58,482 nt of DNA from an uncultured Phycisphaerales bacterium (GTDB lineage: Bacteria > Planctomycetota > Phycisphaerae > Sedimentisphaerales > Anaerobacaceae): positions 1-58,482 of the forward strand of contig CALEZT010000022.1 in assembly GCA_937927975.1 (NCBI GenBank). The letters are read 5' to 3'. Positions 41,470-49,243 of the stretch are shown here, piece after piece. The notes under the pieces were generated by a model. The model saw only the letters and a program-made list of their open reading frames with translations, was not told where the DNA came from and searched no databases. Position numbers and translations under genes: made by a program. Every line of letters starts with the position of its first letter. The stretch's first letter is position 1.

Positions 41470-43458
41470 TCAATTGACGACCTTCTCGCCGACCCATTCG
41501 CCCGCGGGCCGCTGGCCGATCCCCAGTTCCTTGACCGTGTTCAGAATGCCGTTGAGAATGCCCTTCTGCTCAACGTCCGCCTTGGCTATCAACTTGACCA
41601 ACAGGGCTGAGATCGTGAGGTTCTTGAGGTCTTCGGTCTTCAGGCCGAACTGCGCGATGTACTTGGAGATCTGGCTCCTCGCGGCCTCTGCATCCGGGCC
41701 GATCAGCGCGTTTCGCACGTCGCCCAGGACCTTGCTGTGCGTGACCATGCCGTCGACGCTCTTGCCGGTCGTGATGGAGTTGACCAGCCGCTCGAAGAAC
41801 CGGTTCTCGCCGCCGACGATCTCGATCTTGGCGCTCTTGAGACCCTCGGAGACGATCTTCGCCTGCTCCTGGGCGATCTGCTTGCGAATGTTGATTTCCG
41901 CCAGCTCGATGTCGCGGTCCTTGTTGAGACGGAGCTTGAATTCCTCGTGCTCCTTGCCCACCCCGTCGAAGAGCTTCATCGCGTCGGCCTTGTCGCGAAT
42001 GCCGTCGGCCTCCGCGTGGAACTTGAGTTCCAGGACCTTGGCCTCCGCAGCGCCCTGCTTCTCGGTCGCCACGGCCTTGAGCTGCATGACCTCGGCCTCC
42101 GCGGTGCCTTCGACCGCCTGTTCCTTCACCGACGCGGCGGCCAGCGTCTTCTTGGCGTCGGCGTTCTTCTCGGCCGCCTTGACGTTGGCCTCGGCCTCGA
42201 CGAGCTGCTGCTGAGCGTAGAACTCGGCCGCTTTTTTCGACGCTTCCGCCTCTTTGATGTTCTTGACCAGGGCCTGCTCGGCCTCTTCCTCGGCCTTGGT
42301 GATCTCGACCTTCTTGTGACGATCCGCCCCGGCGAATTCGCGGACGTCCTTGATCCGCTCCTCTTCCTCGGCAACGGACTTCTCGACGATCACGCGTTCG
42401 CGAACGACCGCCTGCAGCGTTTTCTTCTCCGCTTCCACGACCTTGTCCTTGCCCACCTGGGCGATCGCCACGACCCGCTCGCGTTCGGTCTTTTCCAGGT
42501 CCCGGTCGCGTTCCACCCGCTGGGCTTCGACCGCGTCCGTCCGCTCCTTGGCGCGACGCGCGACGATGATCTGACGCTGCTTGTTCTCATCGGCCACCGC
42601 GATCTCCTCGTCGGCCGCGATCCGCGCCTTCTCCGACTTCTCGCGTTCGCCCGCCTGGACCTTCTTGGCCTCCGCCTCCTCCCGCGCCTGGACGGAAGCG
42701 ATCTCGCGCTTCTGCTTGGCCTCGGCCTCCGCCAACTGCCGGTTGAGCTCCAGGATCGCCTCCTGCGCCTCGACGTTCTGGCGGGTGATGGTCTTATCCT
42801 TCTCACGCTCGCGGGCGTTGGCCAACTCGTACTGCTCGGCCGTGAGCATCGTGATCTTCTTGATGCCCTCGGCGTCGAGGATGTTGTCGGGCTTGAGAAT
42901 CGCCTTGTCCGTCTGCTCGAGGTAGTCGATGGCGGCGTCTTCGAGGATGTACCCGCTCAGATCCGTCCCGATGATCTCCAGGATCTGCTCGCGGAACCGC
43001 ATCCGATTGGTGTACAGCTCGGAGAAATCGAACTGCTTGCCCACGGTCTTGAGGGCCTCGGAGAACTTGGCGTCGAACAGTTCCACCAGGGCCCTGCTGT
43101 CGGAGGCTCGCATACAGCCCAGCGACTGGGCCACCTTGACGACGTCCTGCATCGTATTGTTGACCCGCACGAAGAAGGCCACGACGATGTCGGCACGCAG
43201 GTTGTCCTTGCAGATCAGGCCCTGCACGGCCCGACGGTCGATCTCAATCCGCTTGACCGAGATGTCCATGTACTCGGCCTTGTGCAGGATGGGGATCACG
43301 AACATGCCGGAGAAGCTGACCCGCGTTCCGCCGACCCCGTTGCGGATCAGCGCCTGGCCCTGGCTGACCTTCTGATAGCACTTGACCAGAAGGGCCAGAA
43401 AGCCCACGCCGAACAAGACGGTGAAAACCACGATTGTAGCAAAAACCGCGTCAGCCAT
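41470..43458 (-). CDS. YqiK-type flotillin (SPFH protein)
   Basis: A 662-residue flotillin-family protein. An N-terminal transmembrane segment (residues ~5-27) and an SPFH domain (~28-200: LVKCYQKVSQGQALIRNGVG, MDISVKRIEIDRRAVQGL, LRADIVVAFFVRVNNTM) are followed by a very long charged coiled coil (~220-500) rich in Ala/Glu/Lys repeats. A conserved C-terminal region ends it (GGENRFFERLVNSITTGKSV). Flotillins organise membrane microdomains; the long YqiK form resembles E. coli YqiK. Its ATG lies one base after the OB-fold gene stop with GGGAGA upstream, so the two are translationally coupled, and the giant ATPase follows. Confidence 0.88.
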   Translation of the reverse strand: MADAVFATIVVFTVLFGVGFLALLVKCYQKVSQGQALIRNGVGGTRVSFSGMFVIPILHKAEYMDISVKRIEIDRRAVQGLICKDNLRADIVVAFFVRVNNTMQDVVKVAQSLGCMRASDSRALVELFDAKFSEALKTVGKQFDFSELYTNRMRFREQILEIIGTDLSGYILEDAAIDYLEQTDKAILKPDNILDAEGIKKITMLTAEQYELANAREREKDKTITRQNVEAQEAILELNRQLAEAEAKQKREIASVQAREEAEAKKVQAGEREKSEKARIAADEEIAVADENKQRQIIVARRAKERTDAVEAQRVERDRDLEKTERERVVAIAQVGKDKVVEAEKKTLQAVVRERVIVEKSVAEEEERIKDVREFAGADRHKKVEITKAEEEAEQALVKNIKEAEASKKAAEFYAQQQLVEAEANVKAAEKNADAKKTLAAASVKEQAVEGTAEAEVMQLKAVATEKQGAAEAKVLELKFHAEADGIRDKADAMKLFDGVGKEHEEFKLRLNKDRDIELAEINIRKQIAQEQAKIVSEGLKSAKIEIVGGENRFFERLVNSITTGKSVDGMVTHSKVLGDVRNALIGPDAEAARSQISKYIAQFGLKTEDLKNLTISALLVKLIAKADVEQKGILNGILNTVKELGIGQRPAGEWVGEKVVN

Positions 43459-43459
43459 G

Positions 43460-44143
43460 TCAGTTCTCCCTTTTCATAGGGGCGATTCGATACGTTCCCC
43501 TGGCGACATCTCTCTCGACCACGAGGGCCTCTTCCCCTCGATTGAACACGTGCTCATCCTGGGACAGGACGTTCAGCAGAAGCGGCGCCCCCTTCGTAGG
43601 CACCTGTGCCTGTCCCATCTTGTCCCGCGTGACGTGGGTCGTGACCACCTGGCACGTCTTGCCCACCACGTCGGCCGGGGCGTTGTAGTCCTTGTTCAGG
43701 ATGAAGTAAACCGTCCGCAGCGGCAGCGCCACAAACTTGAGCACCACCGTGCTGACGGCGAAATTGCCGACGAAGATGGCCAACGCCATCGCGGGCGAAT
43801 GCTCCGGATTCAGATAGTAATTGCCGAGCATGGAGAACGCCCACAAGCTCAGCACCATCACGCTCACCAGGAGCATGGTCGGCACTTCGCCGAAATAGAA
43901 AAAGTGCAGGATCGTATGACCGATCCCCGGTTCGAGTCCGTCGACGTGCCCGCCCACGTCGTGGCCGACATCGACGTCCCCGTCAACGTGGAAATCCGGT
44001 CCGCCATGCTGCACATCGATGTGAAACACGTCGATGTCGAGAGCGCCGAGAATCACGAGGACCCAATACAGCCCGAGCACCAGCAGCAAGACGGTGAACA
44101 CCACGTTCACTGGAGCAAAAGCGGCTGTCAGAAACTCGACCAT
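43460..44143 (-). CDS. YqiJ-type OB-fold membrane protein
   Basis: A 227-residue protein with three transmembrane segments (~12-36, 86-106, 112-136) and a C-terminal NfeD/YqiJ-like OB-fold domain (~145-225: PADVVGKTCQVVTTHVTRDK, GEEALVVERD). Between the first two membrane segments lies a striking His/Asp-rich loop (residues ~36-70) with repeated DxDVxHDVGGHVDG-type elements, possibly metal binding. NfeD/YqiJ proteins are standard partners of flotillins, and the flotillin gene begins one base after this stop. Its ATG lies inside the 3' end of a short upstream ORF. Confidence 0.85.
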   Translation of the reverse strand: MVEFLTAAFAPVNVVFTVLLLVLGLYWVLVILGALDIDVFHIDVQHGGPDFHVDGDVDVGHDVGGHVDGLEPGIGHTILHFFYFGEVPTMLLVSVMVLSLWAFSMLGNYYLNPEHSPAMALAIFVGNFAVSTVVLKFVALPLRTVYFILNKDYNAPADVVGKTCQVVTTHVTRDKMGQAQVPTKGAPLLLNVLSQDEHVFNRGEEALVVERDVARGTYRIAPMKREN

Positions 44144-44397
44144 CTCCTTGCCCTTTCACAAGCACAGGTCACGTCGCCACCACCTGCGGCCGAAACTTCC
44201 GGTACTGAGAACCTGGGCAACCTCTCGAATAACTCGTCAAACCTCGCATTTTCCTCCCGCTCCGGTGGCCCAAAGCCGCCCAAAGCAGAACACCAGCATC
44301 TGTATCGCCCGGCAAAGACCCTGTCAAGCAAAAGCTCGACGCGGCCGTCTCCATGAGACTCGTCGTACACAAACCGTCTTCCTTGGGATAGACGCAT
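44128..44397 (-). CDS. hypothetical 89-residue protein heading the flotillin operon
   Basis: An ORF from ATG 44397 that ends 16 bases inside the YqiJ-like gene, a classical operon overlap. A TATTCT -10-like box (44411-44406) lies 8 bases before the ATG, matching the near-leaderless pattern elsewhere in this window. The product has three Cys and a plausible folded composition (FVYDESHGDGRVELLLDRVF, ENARFDELFERLPRF), but I recognise no family. It could be chance. If not coding, 44144-44458 is a 315-base non-coding leader region with nothing else visible. Confidence 0.4.
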   Translation of the reverse strand: MRLSQGRRFVYDESHGDGRVELLLDRVFAGRYRCWCSALGGFGPPEREENARFDELFERLPRFSVPEVSAAGGGDVTCACERARRWSSF

Positions 44398-44458
44398 GGG
44401 TCGCGAGAATAATCATCGGCGCCTGAATTTCTTTTTGGACCCGCAAGGCGGGAGCGCT

Positions 44459-45514
44459 TCAGTCCTTTTTGTGCTTCTTTGCCGATTTGATGAAGCGGCC
44501 GAAGGCTTTGTCCTTTCTCCGTTTGTCCAGATACGACATCTCGTAGTGCTCGGACTCTTTCTTGAGTTTGAGATAGTTGGCGTAGCGATCCTTGCCCAAT
44601 TCGCCCTTCTCCACCGCGGCCTTGACGGCGCAGCCCGGTTCATGCTCGTGGCTGCAATCGGCGAATCGGCACAAGGCGGAAAGCTCGACGATGTCCTCGA
44701 AACGCGTGTCGCTCTCGTCGGCGGCGCCCACGATGCCCAGTTCTCGCATGCCGGGCGTGTCAACCAACATGGCGCCCTGGCCCAGAACGATGAGATGCCG
44801 GCGGGAGGTGGTGTGCGTCCCTTCTCCCGTCTCGCTGACGGCCCTGGTCTCGAAGGCCTCCCGACCCAGAAGCCGATTGATGAGAGTCGTCTTGCCCACG
44901 CCGGAGGAACCCAGCAGGCAATACGTTTTTCCAGAAGAGAGCGTCTGCTCGAACTCCTCGAACCCGGTCCCCGTGACATTGCTCAGCGCGATCACTCTGG
45001 CCTTGGCGACGGAGCGGAAGACCGTGAGTTTCCGATCCAACTCCTCCGAGGGGATCAAGTCCGTCTTCGTCAGGATGACGATCGGCTCAACCTGCCCCTC
45101 GGCGGCCATGATCAGGTATCGATCGAGGCGACTCGGGTTGAAGTCGAAGTGACACGACTGGACGATGAAAGCGGTGTCGATGTTGGCGGCGATCATCTGG
45201 AAATCGACTGTCTTGCCGGCGGTCTTGCGCCGCAGGAACGTCTTTCGCGGAAACACCCGGTGGATGATCGCTGCGGTGTCCCGGTCGTAGTAGTTCGCTG
45301 TCACCCAGTCGCCGACGCAGGGCAGGTCGAGGCGGCTCTCGGTCTGGTGGGCGAGTCTGCCGGACAGTTCCGCCGGGACGTCTCCCGATTCATTCTTGAG
45401 CAGGTATGAGCCCCGATCGACTGCGGATACGCGGGCAAAGGCGCAACCTTCCAGGCGGAACTCATCAGCATGCGATTCAAACCACGGATCGAAACCGAGA
45501 TCGCTTAGTTTCAT
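44459..45514 (-). CDS. rsgA: ribosome small-subunit-dependent GTPase A
   Basis: A late 30S ribosome-assembly GTPase. The 351-residue protein has an N-terminal OB fold, then the circularly permuted GTPase order G4-G1-G3: VILTKTDLIPSEE, LLGSSGVGKTTLINRL and MLVDTPGMRELG. A C-terminal zinc knuckle follows (CRFADCSHEHEPGCAVK, with Cys-Cys-His-Cys ligands) and a lysine-rich tail. The permutation and zinc knuckle are diagnostic. It starts at ATG 45514, 33 bases after the metallo-hydrolase gene, probably co-transcribed. Confidence 0.94.
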   Translation of the reverse strand: MKLSDLGFDPWFESHADEFRLEGCAFARVSAVDRGSYLLKNESGDVPAELSGRLAHQTESRLDLPCVGDWVTANYYDRDTAAIIHRVFPRKTFLRRKTAGKTVDFQMIAANIDTAFIVQSCHFDFNPSRLDRYLIMAAEGQVEPIVILTKTDLIPSEELDRKLTVFRSVAKARVIALSNVTGTGFEEFEQTLSSGKTYCLLGSSGVGKTTLINRLLGREAFETRAVSETGEGTHTTSRRHLIVLGQGAMLVDTPGMRELGIVGAADESDTRFEDIVELSALCRFADCSHEHEPGCAVKAAVEKGELGKDRYANYLKLKKESEHYEMSYLDKRRKDKAFGRFIKSAKKHKKD

Positions 45515-45547
45515 ACAGTCTTCCGAACAGTCTCCACAATGAATACG

Positions 45548-46642
45548 TCAGGGCTTCGCAGGCCCCGGTTTGAACGAGGACTGATCCTCTTCGTCCAAGA
45601 TGCGCCAGAGATTCTTCACGTTGCGGTCCTGATGGGCGTGGCCATAGGCGCCCGGCGGCGGTTCACGAAAGGCAGGGAACTTGGCGCGAATGGTCAGAAG
45701 CCTGGTTGTCTGGTCGAGGGTCAGCCCCTGCCGGCGTGCGGCCTGGACTTCCTTGAGCATCCTCTGATAGAAATCGCGGATCGGCGGGAGGACGGCGCGG
45801 GTCAGCGGGACGCTGTGCCCGGCGATCACGTGGTCGATCTTCACGTCCTCCGCCAGAAGTCTGTCCAATACCGCGATGAAACGGTGGACGTCTTCGAGAC
45901 GCGTCTCTTCGCCGATCTCCGGGACGCGGTACTGCTGGTAGGCGATGGCGCCGGTGACCAGGACCCGTTCCTCGGGAACGTAGACCAGGACGTCGGAGGC
46001 GCTGTGACCTTTGCCGAAGAAGATCACCTCCAGGGTCAGGTCGCCCAGATCGAGCTTGTACTCATCGGAAAACGTGAGCGACGGTTTGACGACCTCATAG
46101 CCCTCCTGGAGATCCTGCAGGAAAAGGTCATAGAAGATGATGTCGCTTCGGATCAACCTGGCGTACGTGCGATTGACGGCCTGCTGGGGCAGAGCGGTCC
46201 GCAGATCGCGGAGAATCGCGCCGTAATGGTCGATCTCCCGGCGTCGGAAGTCGGGTTCGGTCTGCCGGCGAATCAGCCACTGCATGTCGCGGGCCAGGTT
46301 CTCGTGGCCGACGATCGTCGCGCCTTTGAAGAGGCTGTTGCCGCTGCAGTGGTTGTCGTGGGCGTGCGTGTTGATGACATAGGCCCAGTCGGTGCGGTCA
46401 AACGTCTGCTCGATCTTCCTCTTGATCGGCGCCATGACCCGCGGCGAGGCCTCCGTATCGACGATGACCAGACCCTTCCGGGACTGAATCACCGTGAGAT
46501 TGCACCGGCGGTCGATGCCCGGCCAGTAGGCCAGCGCCACGCGAGGCGAAAGCCGGTCGATGCGGATGTAGGGGTCGGGGTCGGACTGCGGACCGGCCGC
46601 AAGCACCTGCACGAGCAAGCCGAGATGAATCGCCGTAATCAT
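45548..46642 (-). CDS. exported metallo-beta-lactamase-fold protein with altered metal site
   Basis: A 364-residue protein with a signal peptide (MITAIHLGLLVQVLAAG) and an MBL fold: GLVIVDTEASPRV, YVINTHAHDNHCSGNSLF, EVIFFGKGHSASDVLVYVP, VLVTGAIAYQQY and DHVIAGHS. The usual HxHxDH is HAHDNH, with Asn where the second-site Asp ligand should be, and the usual TGD is TGA. Zinc-site-1 histidines and the later His (GKGH, AGHS) remain. It may bind one metal or act on a different substrate. The start is ATG 46642 with GGAG 7 bases upstream; the in-frame upstream ATGs lack a ribosome site and would mask the signal. A TATAAT box (46711-46706, minus) without a clear -35 lies upstream. Confidence 0.75.
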   Translation of the reverse strand: MITAIHLGLLVQVLAAGPQSDPDPYIRIDRLSPRVALAYWPGIDRRCNLTVIQSRKGLVIVDTEASPRVMAPIKRKIEQTFDRTDWAYVINTHAHDNHCSGNSLFKGATIVGHENLARDMQWLIRRQTEPDFRRREIDHYGAILRDLRTALPQQAVNRTYARLIRSDIIFYDLFLQDLQEGYEVVKPSLTFSDEYKLDLGDLTLEVIFFGKGHSASDVLVYVPEERVLVTGAIAYQQYRVPEIGEETRLEDVHRFIAVLDRLLAEDVKIDHVIAGHSVPLTRAVLPPIRDFYQRMLKEVQAARRQGLTLDQTTRLLTIRAKFPAFREPPPGAYGHAHQDRNVKNLWRILDEEDQSSFKPGPAKP

Positions 46643-46753
46643 TCGCATTCTCCATTGAGCAACCAGCATCATACACCACGATGACCGAGACCATGCCCGG
46701 ATCCTATTATACCGTGCGACAGTCGAGACGGCTCTACCCCAGCCGGAAACTGG

Positions 46754-46781
46754 TTGCACGGGGAACCGGCGGTGCTATAAT
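46754..46781 (+). promoter_or_regulatory. promoter of the Gfo/Idh-to-HzsA-like operon
   Basis: TTGCAC (46754-46759), 16 bases, consensus TATAAT (46776-46781). The inferred start near 46788 leaves a leader of about 85 bases ending in AAAGGAGGA before ATG 46873. Confidence 0.6.
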
Positions 46782-46872
46782 CCCGAGTGTGATGTATGCC
46801 GGGCTCTTTGCCGCTTCATGTCGCGAACGGCCCCGGATTCCATGCACGCGTTCTTGAAAGGAGGACCGCAGA

Positions 46873-48126
46873 ATGTCGCACGTTCGCAAGCCCGCCGAAT
46901 CCACCGTTTCTTCCCTGTCCCTGAGCCGTCGGAACTTCATGGCCGCGACAGGGGCCGCCGTCGCGACCTTCGCCGTGATCAAGCCTTCGCTGGTCCGCGG
47001 CACCGCCGCCAACTCAACTCTCAATCTGGGCGTCATCGGCTGCGGCGGCCGCGGCATCTGGATCGCCAAGCTCTTCAAGGCCCACGGCGGATACAACGTC
47101 GCGGGCGCCTACGATTATTTCCAGGATCGCGTCGACGACATGGGCAACCAGTTGGGAGTCCCCGAGGCCAACCGCTTCACCGGCCTCAAGGGCTATCTGA
47201 AGATGCTGGACAAGGTGGACGCGGTGGCGATCATCAGCCCGCCATACTTCCACCCCGAGCAGGCGGCCGCAGGTGTCGAGGCCGGCAAGCATGTCTACCT
47301 GGCCAAGCCCATCGCGGTCGATGTCCCCGGCTGCCAGAGCATCGGCGACAGCGGAAAGAAGGCGTCGGGCAAGAAGCTGGCCTTCCTGGTCGATTTCCAG
47401 ACTCGCGTGGACCCGTTCTATATGGAAGCTCTCCGGCGGGTGCACGAGGAGAAGGCCCTCGGCGACTTCACCTTCGGCGAGGCCACCTATCACGCAGGCG
47501 ACCCCTTCGCGGGCAAGTACCAATTCTGGAAGGACAACGAGGCCTCGGCCGAGGGTCGGCTTCGGGCCTGGGGTCTCGACAGGGTCCTCTCCGGCGACAT
47601 CATCACCGAGCAGAATATCCACACCCTGGACGTGATGAACTGGATCATGGGTGTGCCGCCTCTGTGGGCGGTGGGCACCGGCGGTCGCAAGTACCGTCCC
47701 GTCGGCACCTGCTACGACACGTTCAGTTGCCTGTTCCAGTACCCCCACAACGTCGGCATCACGTTCAGCTCGCGTCAGTCCGAAGGCTACGGCACGCAGG
47801 AAGGCATCCGCAACCGAATGTTCGGCACCCAGGGCATCCTGGAGACCGAGTACGGCGGCCAAGTCCTCATCCGCGGCAAGAACTTCTATCGCGGCGGCAA
47901 GTCACCCGGCATCTACCAGGAGGGCGCGGTCGCCAATATCAAGGCGTTCCATGAGAGCATCACGACGGGCAAGTTCGAGAATCCGACGGTCGAGCCCAGC
48001 GTTCGCAGCAATCTGATCACAGTTCTGGGCCGAACCGCGGCGTACAAGAACGGCATGGTCACCTGGGACGAGATGATGAAGAAGAACGAGAAGCTGGAAA
48101 TCGACCTCAAGGGCCTAAAGGCCTGA
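46873..48126 (+). CDS. Tat-exported Gfo/Idh/MocA oxidoreductase
   Basis: A 417-residue NAD(P)-dependent sugar-type oxidoreductase with a twin-arginine signal (SLSRRNFMAATGAAVATFAV). A Rossmann nucleotide site (LGVIGCGGRGIWIAKLF) and the family lysine block (HVYLAKPIAVDVPG, AKP in place of EKP) are seen, with a C-terminal alpha/beta domain including DIITEQNIHTLDVMNWIMG. Many such Tat-exported members are typical of Planctomycetota; substrates are mostly unknown. ATG 46873 follows AAAGGAGGA. First gene of an operon with a TIM-barrel isomerase 25 bases downstream. Confidence 0.9.
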   Translation: MSHVRKPAESTVSSLSLSRRNFMAATGAAVATFAVIKPSLVRGTAANSTLNLGVIGCGGRGIWIAKLFKAHGGYNVAGAYDYFQDRVDDMGNQLGVPEANRFTGLKGYLKMLDKVDAVAIISPPYFHPEQAAAGVEAGKHVYLAKPIAVDVPGCQSIGDSGKKASGKKLAFLVDFQTRVDPFYMEALRRVHEEKALGDFTFGEATYHAGDPFAGKYQFWKDNEASAEGRLRAWGLDRVLSGDIITEQNIHTLDVMNWIMGVPPLWAVGTGGRKYRPVGTCYDTFSCLFQYPHNVGITFSSRQSEGYGTQEGIRNRMFGTQGILETEYGGQVLIRGKNFYRGGKSPGIYQEGAVANIKAFHESITTGKFENPTVEPSVRSNLITVLGRTAAYKNGMVTWDEMMKKNEKLEIDLKGLKA

Positions 48127-48151
48127 GAGCCTTGTGCTCGGGAGAAGACTC

Positions 48152-49060
48152 ATGAGACACAACGAAATCACGCGACGACGCGTCCTCGCGACGGCGGCGG
48201 GCGCCTTCGCGGGCATGACGATCCTGCGCGATTCTCCACTGACCGCCCAGGAAGAGAACCGGGGACAAGGCCGCAGGCAGCCGCGAGGCTTCAGGCTGGG
48301 CGTGTGCGATTGGACGATCGGCAAGCGATCCGATCCCGCCGCCTTTGCCCTGGCCAAAAAGATCGGACTCGACGGCGTGCAGGTGGACTTCGGCGGCGGA
48401 CCCGACAAGGACCCGCCCCTGTTCGATCCGGAGCTTCAGAAACGCTACCCGCAAGAGCTCGAATCCCAACAAATGCGGATCGCCTCGCTGGCGATGGGCG
48501 TCCTGAACGAGGTGGCCTATAAGATCGACCCGCGGGCCGAAAAGTGGGTGGACAAGGCTATCGACGTCGCCCAGGCCATGCGGCAGCGGATCATCCTCCT
48601 GGCCTTCTTCGGCAACGGCGACCTCAAGAACGACGCCGCCGGCACCGACGCGGTGGTGAGCAAGCTCAAGAACATCGCCGCCAAGGCGGAGAAGGCCAAC
48701 GTCACGCTCGCCATCGAATCCTGGCTCAGCGCCGAGGAACACATCGCGATCCTCGACCGCGTGAACTCGCCCGCCGTGCAGGTCTACTACGACGTCGCCA
48801 ACTCGCACAAGATGGGCTACGACATCTACAAGGAGATTCGCACGCTGGGCAAGCGGGTCTGCCAGTTCCACGCCAAAGACTACGACGACCTCTACGGCAA
48901 AGGCTCGATCGATTTCCCAAAGGTCCGCGAGGCGATGGACGAGATCGGCTATCGCGGCTGGCTCGTGATGGAAGGCGTGAAGATGCCGCTGGGCCTCGAG
49001 GAAAGCTGCCGCTATGACGCAGAGTACCTCAGAACCGTGTTCCCGAGAAGGATAGGATGA
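48152..49060 (+). CDS. Tat-exported sugar isomerase/epimerase TIM barrel
   Basis: A 302-residue xylose-isomerase-like TIM barrel with a twin-arginine signal (ITRRRVLATAAGAFAGMTIL). Seen are FRLGVCDWTIGKRSD, LGLDGVQ-type DGVQVDFGGGPD, VTLAIESWLSAEEH with catalytic Glu, VQVYYDVANSHKMGYDI with metal-ligand Asp, VCQFHAKDYDD, and GWLVMEGVK with the last Glu. Substrate unknown; coupling to the Gfo/Idh protein suggests a shared sugar or polyol path outside the cytoplasm. ATG 48152 follows GGGAGAAG. Confidence 0.87.
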   Translation: MRHNEITRRRVLATAAGAFAGMTILRDSPLTAQEENRGQGRRQPRGFRLGVCDWTIGKRSDPAAFALAKKIGLDGVQVDFGGGPDKDPPLFDPELQKRYPQELESQQMRIASLAMGVLNEVAYKIDPRAEKWVDKAIDVAQAMRQRIILLAFFGNGDLKNDAAGTDAVVSKLKNIAAKAEKANVTLAIESWLSAEEHIAILDRVNSPAVQVYYDVANSHKMGYDIYKEIRTLGKRVCQFHAKDYDDLYGKGSIDFPKVREAMDEIGYRGWLVMEGVKMPLGLEESCRYDAEYLRTVFPRRIG

Positions 49061-49063
49061 AAA

Positions 49064-49221
49064 TAGAAATCCGAAGCACGAAACTCGAAATCCGAAACAA
49101 ATCCAAAGGACCGAAATCCAAATGATCGAAACGCTGTCGCCGCTCGGGGTACCCGTTTGGGATTTTGGGTTTTGAGCATTCGAGCTTGTTTCGAATCTCG
49201 AAATTCGAGTTTCGGATTTTC
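49064..49221. repeat. GAAATCC-type intergenic inverted repeat, copy B
   Basis: The longest copy. The left arm (49064-49131) is a string of GAAATCCGAA/CACGAAACTCGAAATCC-type units; the right arm (49156-49221) is its imperfect complement (TGTTTCGAATCTCGAAATTC, then GAGTTTCGGATTTTC). The arms would form a long hairpin around a short GC-rich centre with GGGTACCC. It separates two operon genes; the next Shine-Dalgarno begins about 8 bases after it. Confidence 0.7.
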
Positions 49222-49243
49222 TTCAAGAAAGGCAGGTGTGACG

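Noticed and set aside
39666..41477. 603-residue plus-strand ORF opposite the giant ATPase
   Set aside because: Mirror-frame shadow of a high-GC gene; composition dominated by Asp/Leu/Val/Arg with no recognisable motifs.
41737..43479. 580-residue Leu-rich ORF opposite the flotillin
   Set aside because: Complement of the flotillin coiled coil (Glu/Lys/Ala codons read as Leu/Phe/Arg); not a membrane protein.
44398..44458. CCCGC-GCGGG hairpin followed by TTTTT as a terminator for rsgA
   Set aside because: The T-run is on the plus strand while the flanking genes are on minus, and it overlaps the end of the rsgA coding region, so it would not terminate rsgA.
49064..49221. Possible CRISPR array or coding region in the repetitive spacer
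   Set aside because: Units are short, irregular and palindromic with no fixed spacers; it is a degenerate inverted repeat.
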